Below, piece by piece: positions 1 to 12,171 of a stretch of DNA of 64,000 nucleotides. The notes beneath the pieces are model-generated. The model made no database searches. It saw only the letters and a program-made list of their open reading frames with translations, and was not told the DNA's origin. Made by a program: the position numbers and the translations under genes. Positions within the stretch are counted from its first letter, which is position 1; each line of letters opens with the position of its first letter. Source of the stretch: Oreohelix idahoensis (Eukaryota > Mollusca > Gastropoda > Stylommatophora > Oreohelicidae); contig JAMPIV010012423.1 of assembly GCA_024509875.1 (NCBI GenBank), positions 124,001 to 188,000 of the forward strand, in the 5' to 3' direction.

Positions 1-299
1 GTGCACCAAGAAAATTTATAAAGGATCGTTTGACAGGGGTTGCAATTATTGGTTGCTTGCAACCCTCTCAGCAGCAGGCTTAACAATTCAAGCAACCCAA
101 AGCCTTATGCAGATCAACATTTAATTCTACCGAACAGAACCGAACACCAAAAAAACAATCCAACAAACAATCAAACGAACACCCAGTCAGTGTTCATAGA
201 CTGTCTGAAAAATAATAAATAAAACAATGTCTAAGTGAACATTAATAGCATGGATAATAACACTTACCATAAAGAAATCATGCGCCCACCTGATATCAT

Positions 300-870
300 C
301 AACTATCTCACACACTCATGCGTGTCGTCCAATGCGACTAGTATGGTGTTGTGCATGAGGCTGGCAATCGCACCGGGTAACATAGGTTGCTACCGAAACC
401 ACTACTGCAAGAGCATCTGAATGCTTCATGCTGAGGCAAACCACACCGGTGGCCCCATGCTCCCTCAGGAGCGGAGGAGAGAAATATACAACTCTAAGTA
501 CGCCCACGTGCTCTCACAAACCATGTTCACATAACAATAATAATCAACTGGACATAAAATAATATTCTTCAATACATGTACAACAAATAATCTCAATAAT
601 GAGAATTAACTACTACCTCTCAACCGACCCACATCAATACTCGTTCCCGCACTCTGAACATGTCGTAAGTGACGACTGGTGCGCCTGGCCACAAACGTGT
701 CATATGTGACCCCTGACGAGATTGGGAACTCATCACATGAAACACATTATTACAGGAACAACCACTGTAACAGCATAAAAATGCTTCTGTTGACTTGTGG
801 TGGACACCAGCCGCATTGGTGTTTCCATGCTCCACCGGGAGCAAACAGAGAAACACCTGTCTCAACTTGC
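300..870. repeat. Two diverged copies of an R1-like motif
   Basis: Stretches near 316-480 and 661-860 resemble each other. Each has a GGCTGGC or GCCTGGCC block, then a CCACTACTGCAAG or CCACTGTAACAG block, then a CCATGCTCC block about 90 bases later. The same order of blocks occurs in the R1 copies at 13.55, 19.89 and 54.4 kb. Short ORFs here are not conserved between the copies and look accidental. I see no gene in 1-300. Confidence 0.35.
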
Positions 871-1912
871 CTTACGCACCAGAAATCTAAATGACTATTC
901 TCCCTTCTAAGTAACCACTAAAGATAAACAGTAGAATAATCAATAATCGTGAAATACACTTAATTACTTTTACATTAAAGGATAAAATAAAATTACTCTT
1001 ACATTAAAGAATAATATTCTTGGCTTTAACCAAAAACTGGAACTAAATACACCGCGTGTCGCTCGGCATAACATATTATAGGTTTAACACGCGGAGCGTG
1101 TTTGCTCAGACTCGCTATCACCGCCTTTTATCACCACGAGGTTGCTATCTTGCGATTGTTAATCTTATCTAAATTTCGCAGTGAAATAGCCTCACACTAT
1201 GTCTGCCTTTCTGAAGAATGAAATAATCGCTCTTAAACTTTCACATCTATCTATCTATCTATTTATTCCATTAAACATTAAAATAGCCACATCGATATAA
1301 TTTCAGAATCCTAGAAAACTAATGCTAATTTAAATTAACTCACGTGCTCAAGGCATTTACAGCTTGGCTCTTGTGTGTCTTCTTCGTCTGTTCTCACTGG
1401 GCGGCTGTCTCAACAATCCCAGTTTCGCCGCTTGCTACCCCTTTTTATAAGCCCTGGCCTAACCACTCAATTTACTGCGCGCTTACGCGCATTAATCTGC
1501 GCCACACAGATAACACACGCGATTATTGCTCCAGAATGCATGAAAACACAGATTTACACAACTAGAGCAAAAACACAGCTAATTCGTAGGCTTATTATGG
1601 CCTTGTAATAAATCTGCTTGAAGATAACGTGATCAAAAGGCACTAAACCACATAGACAACATGACTGCCCAGATGGGGCCAGCGCCGAGAACGACAGATC
1701 TCAAGATGGCGCTGTCACAGTATTTTAATTGTTGTGTGTTGTTGTAGTGTGTTGTTTCTTTATACAACATATACATATATACATATTTTACAACAGGTAG
1801 ACAACATGTATTTTACAACACAGATAACAAATGCCAAGGTTTTTTAAATGTATAAATATATTTAATGATCTCTTTTAAAAGAATATGAAAATGTCAATCT
1901 AAAGCTCTAGGT
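871..1912. other. No gene seen
   Basis: AT-rich DNA with a short TCTA run near 1246-1262 and a pair of CACGCG-type words near 1050-1100. Two overlapping short ORFs at 1344-1608 lack recognisable motifs. I see nothing supportable here. Confidence 0.5.
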
Positions 1913-2593
1913 TCAGACGCTTCTTTGCTGTTTCGGTGGTGGTTGTAGATTAAAGACAGCATCCGGGTGATTGTCTATGGTTGGAGTTGACGTAGGGAGA
2001 CAAGAGTTGGTGTTAGGACACCAACTCGGTTCTGGGAATATTGGTTGATAACAAATGGAGTTGATGTAGTGGTCAAACGTGTTACTGTTACAAGTAGTAG
2101 GATAGGTATCTGTGTATGGTGACTGTAGTCGGTCAAATTCGGCAAGGATTTCGCCGCGCAAAGCCAACAGATGCTCAAATTCAGGGCGAGTCAACGTAAT
2201 GCCGGTGTTGGTAGGAAACTTTAGATGTGATTCACCAAAGTATTTTCGCACGTGTAGTAAAGGCTGGTCTCGGTAAAAACTTACAGACGCGGCCTTCCGC
2301 CCACCCTCCAATGGTTTAAGCATCTCATCACTTCTACGCATATACACCCAGTTTGTGGGAACGGTGCCGAGGGTAGTCATCATCAGTAAGTTGTGCTCGC
2401 GAGTGCCTGGGCATTGGTCTTCCAAGTGTCTATTTATTTGAAGGAAAACTAGTTTAATCTGATTTTTGAAATGTGTCCAGACTTGTTGCGCGCTAACAGA
2501 GGGCTGATTAGTCGAAAAACTAATCGATCGTTGACGCGTTGTGGATGTGAAAAATTTATTTTTGTGCTGGTATTTTAAGTGGAGAGGATACAA
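1913..2593 (-). CDS. Protein with a PC4/p15-like domain (possible 3' exon)
   Basis: Open frame of 226 codons ending in TGA. Residues about 101-156 read like the ssDNA-binding domain of transcription coactivator PC4/Sub1: a beta strand (ASVSFYRDQPLLHVRKYF), a short turn, then TNTGITLTRPEFEHLLAL followed by a helix. This parallels the PC4 pattern of VDIREYW, GRKGISL, EQW and a C-terminal helix. The tail is Pro/Gln-rich. The frame opens with TTG and has no ATG until codon 71 (2383). A good acceptor-like TTTTTCGACTAATCAG lies upstream on the minus strand near 2505-2520, so this may be a last exon, or translation may start at Met71. The ORF sits directly outside the left arm of the large inverted repeat. 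PC4-like proteins bind ssDNA and act in transcription or repair; any role here is inferred. It could be a host gene, part of a mobile element or a viral relic. Confidence 0.5.
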   Translation of the reverse strand: MYPLHLKYQHKNKFFTSTTRQRSISFSTNQPSVSAQQVWTHFKNQIKLVFLQINRHLEDQCPGTREHNLLMMTTLGTVPTNWVYMRRSDEMLKPLEGGRKAASVSFYRDQPLLHVRKYFGESHLKFPTNTGITLTRPEFEHLLALRGEILAEFDRLQSPYTDTYPTTCNSNTFDHYINSICYQPIFPEPSWCPNTNSCLPTSTPTIDNHPDAVFNLQPPPKQQRSV

Positions 2594-4480
2594 ATTTACG
2601 CGAAGTGAGACAATTTTTATTTATTTTATATAACAAGGAGGGTGTAGAGGTGGTCAGCCGGCGAGGTTAGTCTGGTTGATATTGTTGTCGGTCATCTCGA
2701 CGCTGAATATGCTCTAGATGTATATTTATCAAAGCAACGAGGGTGGCTGCACATGCGCGCATAACTTCACGCTTCACAAAAAAAAATATAAAGAAATCTT
2801 TACAGGAGCGATTATATGTTGATTTTTCACTGTAGCTTTTAAAGACACCATACCGGAGACTTGTGTAGATTGACCAATTATTTTGGAGGCAGTGTATTCT
2901 TAAGCAATAACAGGAGATTTTTGTGTATTTCATGAAAGCTTAGGTATAGGCACTCTGGTCAAAAGTGAGTTCATCAGAACGTTGTTATCTGTGTGGATGT
3001 GCTGTAGTCTTGCTACAAACAACAAGCTGATTTAGACATAGCTTTAACACTTTTTATTGGAAGGAGTTGTGCTTTTAACTTTTTACATAAATATAACGAC
3101 CGATTTGTTCCAAAACCTTCATGCAACTATGTTGCGGCTTGCCTTGAGAAGAAAGAATTTTTATAAGCACATACTAAGTAAATTCCCTTTTTCCTGCCCG
3201 CTATAGAGAAAAGAGGAAAATATAAAAAAATTTATAAATTTTATAGAGGAAGGGGAGCCGCGCTGGTGTAATGGCTTCGGCGTTGTACTGGCGACCAGGT
3301 GTTCATGGTTCAAACCCGGGCGTCGGCGTTTGAAGAAATGTTTACGGCCGGAAATTTGACTGAATAGCCTGAACGGCTCCTGTGATAAACCCTCTGTGGA
3401 TGGGAGGAGCGAAGCTCCTGACCGGGTTGGAAGGAAAGTCCTCAGGTTCCCCAGCCTCGCAATGACATGTCATTGGGCCGAAGGGCTGAAAGCCTAAGTG
3501 CCGCTGGTTAAGGAAAAAAAAAAAAAAAAAAAAAAAAAATAGAGGAAGATGGCTAATGAGCGGGGTGTGGTGCGGGTGATTTTGGCTTGCGGGGGTGATG
3601 AGGGGTGAGAGAAAAACCAATGGGTTTATATAAGGAAATATGACGTGATAAAACCAATAAAATGGGGGAGCAAAGGCTAATTATTGGCGTTTTTTAATGG
3701 AGAGTGTATTGATGCTGACTGGCGGGGGTGATGACGCATGGGTGTATTGGCGCGGGAGTAAGACAATGTATAAGCACAGAGGCGTATAAACAGAGGCGTA
3801 ATAAGTGTTTATATATACATTTTTATTATATTATTATTATGAAGTGGGGACAATGTCGGCGTGTACCTGTCTTTTGATTTAAAAATATGACAGGAAATTT
3901 CCGGGGCTAGGTGAGTGTAATTACATATTGATACAGGTCTGGTCCACGGGGTAGTTTTCTTTATTATTTACATTATATCATGAGTAATAAGTCTACTCAG
4001 GCCAATGTCCATCTAGTGGTATGTAAGTGACCCCGCACACAGCAACATAAAAAATACTGTCAAAGGCCAGGCTGGACAATCCCAAATAGCCAGTTTTATT
4101 GAACACAACGAGGCTCCGTAGAGATATATCCCATATGCAGACTAGATTATGTGTGTCAACTAGGCAAATCTTAGTGTCACTGTACAGGCTCCAACCGGAA
4201 CAATGTCGAGGCCATTTTCATCCACTTTTAAAAAGATCAAACACGCACGTGCTTTTACCGCTAGCAATAAACTCGGATCGATGGTCCGCGCAAAACTTCG
4301 CGAGGAAACCAATGAGCGTATACTTTTATAAAATTCCGTTAGCACAGAGGGTGACATCAGGGCTAAATATTGCTATCTAGAAAAGCGTAATAATATTCTA
4401 ACATGCATTGTTTTGCGTATTGGTAGACGAAAAATCCTATCTGCAATGGGATTTACCTTTGTAAGACTAACATTTACCTT
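2588..4480. repeat. Left arm of a 1.9-kb inverted repeat
   Basis: Read on the minus strand, this arm matches 9176-13067 read forward once the insertions are removed. Clear matching blocks are 4099-4380 against 9290-9340 and 11300-11530, 3600-4030 against 11570-12010, 2930-3180 against 12490-12720, and 2600-2930 against 12723-13060. On the minus strand the arm has a TTTTATAAAAG box (about 4330) and AATAAA about 230 bases further on. Outer match ends at ATACAAAT (about 2588); the inner match ends in the TTTACCTTTGTAAGACTAAC word, present twice here (about 4450-4482). The right arm has no SINE. Confidence 0.9.
3253..3538 (+). mobile_element. tRNA-derived SINE, copy 1
   Basis: About 286 bp with an RNA polymerase III promoter. 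A box A-like TGGTGTAATGG is followed by a box B-like GGTTCAAACCC, spaced as in a tRNA. Then come a conserved body (CCAGCCTCGCAATGACATG near the end) and a long A tail. Direct repeats ATAGAGGAAG flank it at 3243-3252 and 3539-3548. The homologous site in the other inverted-repeat arm is empty, which confirms insertion. A second copy is at 59411-59695. The apparent minus-strand ORF over it is an artefact. Confidence 0.88.
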
Positions 4481-4868
4481 TGTAAGACTAACCCTGCTAC
4501 TTATTTCTGTTCACTTCATTGCAGACAAGCTCAAAACACAAGAGATCATTAGTAGAAATTTATAAAAGAAGCATTCCTTCGTTCGTTTGTTTGAACTCCC
4601 CGGATTTAAGGTTTCACTCTTTTTACACGTGCGGCATCTGATGATATGTTTTTATATTGTCTCCCAAGCGTTTTAAACATGCGGCAACCACGGAAATTTA
4701 GTACATTAAATAAATGTAACTAAGTAGTTGTTCTAGTTATCAAACGGTTATCTACTTTTTTGTCCTGCAATTTTCAATCTTTAGTGAAAATTTATCTTCC
4801 AATCACTAAAGAGGGTCCCAAAATTTTTCCCAGTCCTACTCAAAGGTTCCAACCTGTAGGTAAATAGA
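4481..4868. other. No gene seen
   Basis: AT-rich spacer between the inverted-repeat arm and the minisatellite. No ORF or repeat that I recognise. Confidence 0.5.
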
Positions 4869-6215
4869 TCAGCTGCCAAATACTTCTTTAAATTTTTCTT
4901 TAAATATTTCTTGCAGTTTTCCGAACTTTTCATTAAATATTTTTTCATTAAATATTTTCTCCTGTTGTCAGTACTTGACAAGGCAAATAATTCTTACAGC
5001 TGTCAAAAATTTCTTCCAGTTGTCAAATATTTCTACAACCGTTTTGCCAGTTGTCAAATATTTCTTCAAATTTTTTTGCCAGTTGTCAAATATTTCTTCA
5101 AATGTTTTTTTTTTTCAAGTTGTAAAATATTTATGCAAATGTTTCTTGCATGTGTCAAATATTTCCTCAAATTTTTTCCACTTGTCAAATATGTCTTACA
5201 GTTGTCAAATATTTATGCAAATGTTGCATGTGTCAAATATTTATGCAAATGCTTCTTCCACTTGTCAAATATTTCTTCAAATTTTTTTTCCACTTGTCAA
5301 ATATGTCTTACAGTTGGCAAATATTTATGCAAATGTTTCTTGCATGTGCCAAATATTTCTTTAAATTTTTCCCGCTTGTCAAAAATTTCTTACAGTTGTC
5401 AAATTTTTATACAAATGTTTCTTCCACTTGTCAAATAATTCTTCAAATTTTTTACCACTTGTCAAATATCTCTTACAGTTGTCAAAAATTTATGCAAATG
5501 TTTCTTCCACTTGTCAAATATTTCTTCAAATTTTTTTTCCACTTGTCAAACATGTATGCAAATGTTTCTTCCCGTTGTCAAATATTTATGCAAATGTTTC
5601 TTGCATGTGTCAAATATTTATGCAAATGTTTCTTCCACTTGTCAAAAATTTCTTCAAATTTTTTTCCAGTTGTCAAATATTTCTTACAGTTGTCAAATAT
5701 TTATGCAAATGTTTCTTCCACATGTCAAATATCTTCAAATCTTTTCCCGCTTGTCAAGTATTTCTTATAGTTGGCAAACATTTATGCAAATGTGTCTTCC
5801 ACTTGTCAAATATTTCTTCAAAATTTTTTTCCACTTGTCAAATATTTCTTACAATTGTCAAATATTTATGCAAATAGTTCTTGCACTTATAAAAAAGTTC
5901 TTAAAATATTTCTTCTCATTACCAAATATTTCTTCGAATGTTTCTTGCAGTTGCCAAATATTTCTTCAAATAGTTATTGCAGTTGTCACATATTCCATCA
6001 AATGACTAATCTGGTTGCCAATATTTCTTGTAGCTGTCAAAGACTTCTTTAAATATTTCTTGTAGTTTTCCAAACTGGTCATTAAATATTTATTCCTGTT
6101 GTCAAGTACTGCAAATAATTCTTGCAGCTGTCAAAAATGTCTTCCAGTTGTCAAACATTTCTTTAAATATACCTTATAGCTGCCACATATTTTTGTCGAG
6201 TATTTCTTCAATTTT
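4869..6215 (+). repeat. Higher-order AT-rich minisatellite
   Basis: About 1.35 kb of degenerate tandem units with a TTGTCAAATATTT core. At least three subunit types alternate: about 31 bp ending CTTCAAATTTTTTTCCA, 21 bp ending TCTTACAG, and about 32 bp ending TATGCAAATGTTTCTT. They often follow one another in that order, giving a larger unit of roughly 115 bp. The units contain no stop in several forward frames, so long overlapping ORFs rich in CQIF, VKYF and QMF appear. Those ORFs are repeat artefacts. Confidence 0.95.
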
Positions 6216-6222
6216 CACATAT

Positions 6223-8998
6223 TTCTCACTGCCATGTAGAAGTAAGCTGGTGAGGCAAGCGTTATATATCGCAGCTTTGGTCGTCGTTGTGAGTTTGGAG
6301 TTTCCCCAAACACGGGATGTGAGGCGGGCAAAGGTAGCTGCACCTTTGTCAATGCGACTATCAATTTATGTGTCCATAGAGAGTTTGTCATTGATGATAG
6401 ACACAAGGTATGTGCGTGGTGCATTGTGGTGAGATGAGATGTTATAAATATTCATAGGGGACTTAGTGTACTGACTGAGATCAGCTGTGAAGGTATCTAT
6501 ATCTATTATGAGTAGTGTATTATAGATAACCTTACTTGCTGCCACATATATATATATCTATCTCAGTCAGAATTATTCTGGAATAGTGTGATGACTACGT
6601 TATGTGTCTAGGGTATGTGTATGATGAAGTGTAAGTCACAACAACAGACATATAAACAATTTAATTTATTCCACTACACTTGACAACACTGTGACACTCA
6701 CATACATATAACAATCTATGAGAATATCTTAACGGAGTCACTGATAACTTTTCAAATAACAATATGTATTCATTTCTGTCATGAATATATATGTGTGTCC
6801 TGATTCAAATACAAAGGAACCAGGAATCACAATCAATTTTAATTACAAGTTATGTACAGAATGTATTAATATGAATATTGTAGTGACATATATTATTAAA
6901 GGTATCCTATGTGTGTCAGTTGTGTAGTAGTAATATGAGGTAATACTGGTTTTGTTTTGTTCAAGCTCTGTTGGTATTTGTCATCATGACTTCAATAGTT
7001 TGTCTTTATGGGAACTATTATTGGAGATGTTCTCAGTTCCTGATATTAACACAATTTAATTCCCCTCTTAATTTTATTTTTACAAGGTCATTTTAAGCTG
7101 GGGGTACATAATTTTGAGCTCAGCTGGCCACATCAGCTTATCTGGCGTGATGGCGGCAGGAACAGACTCCTCTGCTCGATTCTCCCCTCGGCTCTGGAGA
7201 CACCTCACTGATAGCTAAATGGACCAAGGAGTATGCTGTCCGACTCTGGATTCAGCAAAGCTCTGACCAGGTGCTGCTCAATACCATCAAGACCACGGTC
7301 CCTGAAAACAAGAAGGATGTACCTTCTACTTCATAACTAACGTATACTCTCTTTTTACACTGATCACAATACATCACAAACATTGAGTTCAGAGCGTTAG
7401 GCCAACTGTCAGCTTCATCTGAAATACTTTATACCAGCATTAACCTCCTTAATGGTTACTACGCCTCTGCACTTCCAGCATTATTTCTGTCTAATCAATA
7501 ATCTAGGTGTCAGTGTACTGTTTGGCCATTCCATGCAGTTTTACTTTCCTCCGACACCTTCTGTTCAGGCTGGAGCATTATAGGCTTTACATCAGGTTTG
7601 CTACTGAACTACACATATATACAGGCATAAATTAACAATTCACATTCAATTTTCATTAAAAGATACTGAATGTTTCAAGCTTACCACAATTCATGGAAAC
7701 AAACACAGATACGTTGATTAGCAATGAATTCTGGCACAAATTCCCATCTGCTTATGTTCCAGGCTTTTATTTAGCAAAATATGAGCTGGCTTCAACGCAC
7801 TGTTGCTTTATCAAGCTTATTTGACTAGTGGTCTCGAACTAACGCTCCCAAGTGAGTATATCAGCGAGTCTAGCCAATGGAGCCACGTTTCGACAAGTAT
7901 TTGAAAAAATTTTAACTTCCTATGTCTCCCCTAACAACGAAAGATAGTATTTATAGCCCGACCAATCGTGGTTAGTCTTTCATTTGTTGCGCTCCAATCA
8001 ATTTGGAGTTTACATGGTAGGCTATTTCTGTAACGTAAGGTTTTTTTCAAACACGTTATAAAAAAATTTTATGAGCAGAAATGATTTCGTGTTGTCAGGC
8101 ATCCCCACTATTTTATTTTGGTTATAATTTATTAATTCCTGGACTATTTGCGTAACGTTTTACATATTCTTTGTCAGCAAGCCCTAAGGAACCCAAATAT
8201 CCAAATTTAAAAGAGCTACGTGGCTGCGTTCAAAATATGCAATTTCTTCTACCTCCTGTTTCGAAGATGTGCTGTCTGGGTACTGTAATGTTTTCAAACG
8301 TAAACCCATCTATTGTTATCTTTCCTAATAAGCGTTTTTTATGATTTTAAAACCTAACTCTGGGAAGGGTAGTGTATTGTATCACTGTCCGTCCGAAAAA
8401 GTTAGTGCATGTAGCCTAACACGCGTGATAGTAGTAATTGTGTATCGCGCGACGCGTGTTGGGGGTGGCATTAATAGCGAGACGCGTGTTTAATTTTGCA
8501 TGCGTTCCTGATTTTATTCGCCCCTCTCTCTTTCTATTTGAGTCCATCTGTTCGTTCGTTTTGGTAACGCAGTATAATTAATGTTAGGATTAATTTAGGT
8601 CATTACGCAGTCTGCCTCTCAATGTTTTTCCAAGAAATACAGCACACGTTTCATTGAAGAAAGCGGGTATAATACAGTAAGCTTTTACTATCAACGTGAA
8701 ATCGTTACAATTTGCAGACGAAGCAGAAAACAAGGGGAATTTCGAGTACCTTCTTTGTGACAGCACTGTTATTTTACCATTGCTCTTTTCTTTATTAATT
8801 TTATTTGTTAGGCTTCATATTTACCTAATAATTTATATATGTGGATTAGAATATTCCACGACATGCATCACTGCCAATTCATAGTTATCGATAGAGATAA
8901 CTGGTGCAGCACCTACCTCTTGACTCAGCACATTTGTTTTCTTAGAGTTATTGTGAGGTCAAAGGACTTGCATGCTTTGGTAACCTGATTCAACGAGA
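6223..8998 (-). pseudogene. LINE fragment split by a solo LTR
   Basis: The pieces 6223-6424 and 8864-8998 together match part of the reverse-transcriptase C-terminal region of the LINE at 38889-42856 (its 39424-39745) in the same orientation. Shared words include AGTTTCCCCAAACACG and ACTGGTGCAGCACC. The fragment lacks both LINE ends. It is interrupted by the element at 6425-8863, with TGCAT on both sides. Confidence 0.85.
6425..8863. mobile_element. Solo LTR, 2.4 kb
   Basis: The interrupting segment begins TGTGGTGAGA and ends CCACGACA, giving TG...CA ends with partial inverted complementarity. TGCAT occurs immediately on both sides (6420-6424 and 8864-8868). The host LINE sequence resumes cleanly across the gap. 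No gag or pol is present inside. These are the marks of a solo LTR left by LTR-LTR recombination. I could not match it to the LTRs of elements A or B, so a third LTR family is implied. Orientation is undetermined. Confidence 0.75.
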
Positions 8999-9175
8999 TC
9001 TTTCTAGCATCAAATACGAACTGGGATCCCCGATTAGATAGATTGTTTCGGGAAAACCCAATCTGCTGAATACTAAGGCATCAGCGGAACTTGACGAAGG
9101 CCGGAGTGGATGCCGGGATTCTCAAAATGTAGAGACTGTCACAGTAAACGGAGAAGACATCACATGTTTGTATTA
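8999..9175. other. Spacer before the right inverted-repeat arm
   Basis: Less AT-rich stretch without a usable ORF. No family recognised. Confidence 0.4.
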
Positions 9176-9340
9176 CTCTTATTAGTCTTACAAAGGTAAA
9201 TCCCGTTGCAGATAGGATTTTTCGTCTACCAATACGCAAAACTCTGCATGTTAAAATTTTATTACGCTTTTCTAGATAGCTATATTTAGCCCTGACGTCA
9301 CCCTCTATGCTAACGGAATTTTATAAAAGTATACGCTCAA

Positions 9341-11292
9341 AAGCATGGAAAACAACAAACACCATCAATAAGATAAAAGACAGAAAAACAAGAAAGCAGA
9401 TTTAAATAAAGCAAAACCAGAAGTTCCAAAGCCAAGGCTCAAGAAGTGTACACAGAAGCAAACAAAGAAGTAAACAGAAGTATCAAAAGAGACAAGAGGA
9501 AGTATATTGAGGAGTTGGTAAGAGAGGCACAAAATGCTGCAGCCAAATGGAATATGAGAGAACTGTATAACAGCACAAAGAAGCTAACGAGTAAATACAA
9601 GCAAACAAGTTGCTTCATAAACGACAAGAATGGAAAACTGCTCAGCAATATACAAGAGCAAATGAAGAGGTGGACAGAATATTTTGAGGACCTTCTCAAT
9701 AGACCAGATCCACAAAAACCCCCGGACATCCAGCCAGCAAAAGAAGAGCTACAAATTAACGGTGAAAGACCAACGAAGGAAGAAATAAAGAAAGCCATAA
9801 AGCTTCTAAGAGATGGAAAAGCGTCTGGACCTGATGGCATTCCAGCAGAGGCCATCAAAGCAGATATCGACACGGCTACAGAGATGTTATATAAATTAAT
9901 TGGTAAAGTCTGGGAAAAGGAAGAGATACCAGCAGAATGGAAGGAAGGATATCTGGTTAAGTTGCCTAAGAAGGGAAATTTACAAGAGTGCACAAATTAT
10001 AGAGGAATAATGTTGCTTTCAGTGCCAGGAAAAGTATTAAACAGGATTATCCTTGAAAGATTAAAAGAGTCCATAAACAAGAAACTTAGAGATGAACAAG
10101 CAGGTTTTCGACAAAACAGATCCTTTACAGACCAGATAGCCACTTTGAGAATAATAGTTGAACAAAATCTGGAAAGGAATTCACCACTATACATCGGATT
10201 TGTGGACTAAGAAAAGGCATTTGACAGTGTAGACAGAGAATAACTTTGGAAATTGATGAGGCATTATGGAGTTCCCCTGAAGATCATTAATTTGATAAAG
10301 AAAACATATGAAGACATGTCATGCAGAGTTCTTAATGAAGGACAGCTTACAGGACCGTTTGGGATAAGAACAGGAGTGCGACAGGGATGCCTCTTGCCTT
10401 CATTTCTTTTCTTACTAGCAATAGACTGGGTTACGAGAACATCGACAACACACAACAGAAATGGAATCCAGTGGACTCTGACTAAGCAGTTGGATGAACT
10501 GGATTTTGCTGATGACTTAGCTCTTCTGTCCCATAACCGTAATCAGATGCAGGACAAATTGAAAACACTCGATGAGAGGTCACATCAATTGGGTCTGAAA
10601 ATACACAGGGAAAAGACAAAGATAATGAGAATAAATGCAGGTAATGATAACAGGGTTGAACTTGAAGACGCACCAATACAAGATGTAGAATCGTACACAT
10701 ATCTTGGCAGTAATATAGACAAAGTTGGAGGGACAGACAGTGATATCAAAATAAGAATACGAAAAGCAAGAGGAGATTTCATTGCATTGGGAAATATATG
10801 GAGATCAAGAGAAATCGGATCCAACACGAAAATAAGAATCTTCAACTCAAATGTGAAGTCAGTCCTATTGTATGGCTCTGAGACATGGAGAACAACAAAG
10901 ACAACTACCAAAAAGCTACAGACTTTCATAAATGGGTGCTTGCGTAGAATAGAGGGATTAAAATGGTATGACAAGGTTACCAATGTGGAACTGATGACAA
11001 GACCTAGACAAGTGCCAGTGGAACAAGATATGAGAAGAAGACGATGGCGATGGATAGGACACACACTGATGAAACCTGTTGATAGCATTACAAGGCAGTC
11101 CTTGTTCTGGAATCCCGAGGGCAAGAGAAGCAGAGGTAGACCAAGAAACACATGGAGAAAAGAGCTGGAAACAGAGGTGAAAATGATAAGGAGAAACGTG
11201 GAAAGAACTTGAGATGATGGCACGTGACAAGAGGACTTGGCATGTGTTTGTTGAAGGCCTATGCTCCTTTGGGAGTGGAGGGTTATGAATGA
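9341..11292 (+). mobile_element. 5'-truncated LINE with 10-bp target duplication
   Basis: Non-LTR retrotransposon inserted in the right inverted-repeat arm. ATACGCTCAA flanks it at 9331-9340 and 11293-11302. It lacks the 5' end and the endonuclease. It keeps most of the reverse transcriptase, a short 3' UTR containing GAAGGCCTATGCTCC, and an ATGAATGA tail. Related 3' ends lie at 18686-18765, 32415-32515 and 48318-48616, where the tails are (TGAA)n or (TTGA)n. Confidence 0.92.
9446..11212 (+). pseudogene. LINE reverse transcriptase, two in-frame stops
   Basis: A single reading frame broken by TAA codons at 10208 and 10241. Visible reverse-transcriptase blocks are DGKASGPDGIPAEAIK, NYRGIMLLSVPGK, the palm aspartate region YIGFVD (followed at once by the first stop and then EKAFDSVDRE), GVRQGCLLPSFLF, and the catalytic ELDFADDLALL. 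The C-terminal part has YTYLGSNI, LLYGSETW and RRWRWIGHTL, typical of RTE/CR1-like LINE proteins. The endonuclease is absent through 5' truncation. The two stops lie in a conserved block, so the copy is dead. Activity can only be inferred for the family. Confidence 0.9.
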
Positions 11293-12171
11293 ATACGCTC
11301 AATGGTTTCCTCGCGAAGTTTTGCGCGGACTATCGATCCGAGTTTACTGCTAGCGGTAAAAGCACGTGCGTGTTTGAACTTTATTAAAAGTGGATGAAAA
11401 TGGCCTCGACATTGTTCCGGTTGGAGCCTGTACAGCGACACTATGGCTTGTCTAGTTGACACCATAATCTAGTCTGCATATGGGATATATCTCTACGGAG
11501 CCTCGTTGTGTTCAATAAAACTGGCTATTTGGGATTGTCCAGCCTGGCCTTTAACAGTATTTTTTAAAGTTGCTGTGTGCGGGGTCACTTACATACCACT
11601 AGATGGACATTGGTCTGAGTAGACTTATTACTCATGATATAATATAAATAATAAAGAAAACTACCCCGTGGACCAGACCCGTATCAATATGTAATTACAC
11701 TTACCCAACGCCGGAAATTCCCTGTCATATTTTTGAATCAAAAGACAGGTACACGCTGACAATGTCCCCACTTCATAATAATAATATAATAAAAATGTAT
11801 ATATAAACACTTATTACGCCTCTGTTTATACGCCTCTGTGCTTATACATTGTCTTACTCCCGCGCCAATACACCCATGCGTCATCACCCCCGCCAGTCAG
11901 AATCAATACCTCTCCATTAAAATCCCGACCGACCACCTGACGCCAATAATTATCCTTTGCTCCCCCATTTTATTGGTTTTATCACGTCATATTTCCTTAT
12001 ATAAACCCATTGGTTTTTCTCTCACCTCTCATCACCCCCGCAAGCCAAAATCACCCCCACCACACCCCGCTCATTAGCCATCTTTCTCTATAAAATTTAT
12101 CATTTTTTTAATATTTTCCTCTTTATTCTATAGCGGGCAGGAAAAAGGGAATTCACTTAGTACGTGCTTAT

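Noticed and set aside
2667..2933. Pair of similar 87-88 aa ORFs in the two inverted-repeat arms (also 12723-12986)
   Set aside because: Similarity follows from DNA homology; the middle parts are frameshifted relative to each other and no domain is recognised.
4911..6052. Long overlapping plus-strand ORFs of 93-206 codons
   Set aside because: They lie wholly in the minisatellite and repeat CQIF, VKYF and QMF in three frames; no gene-like composition.
9439..11302. Minus-strand ORFs of 100-212 codons with hydrophobic runs
   Set aside because: Antisense shadows of the LINE reverse transcriptase.
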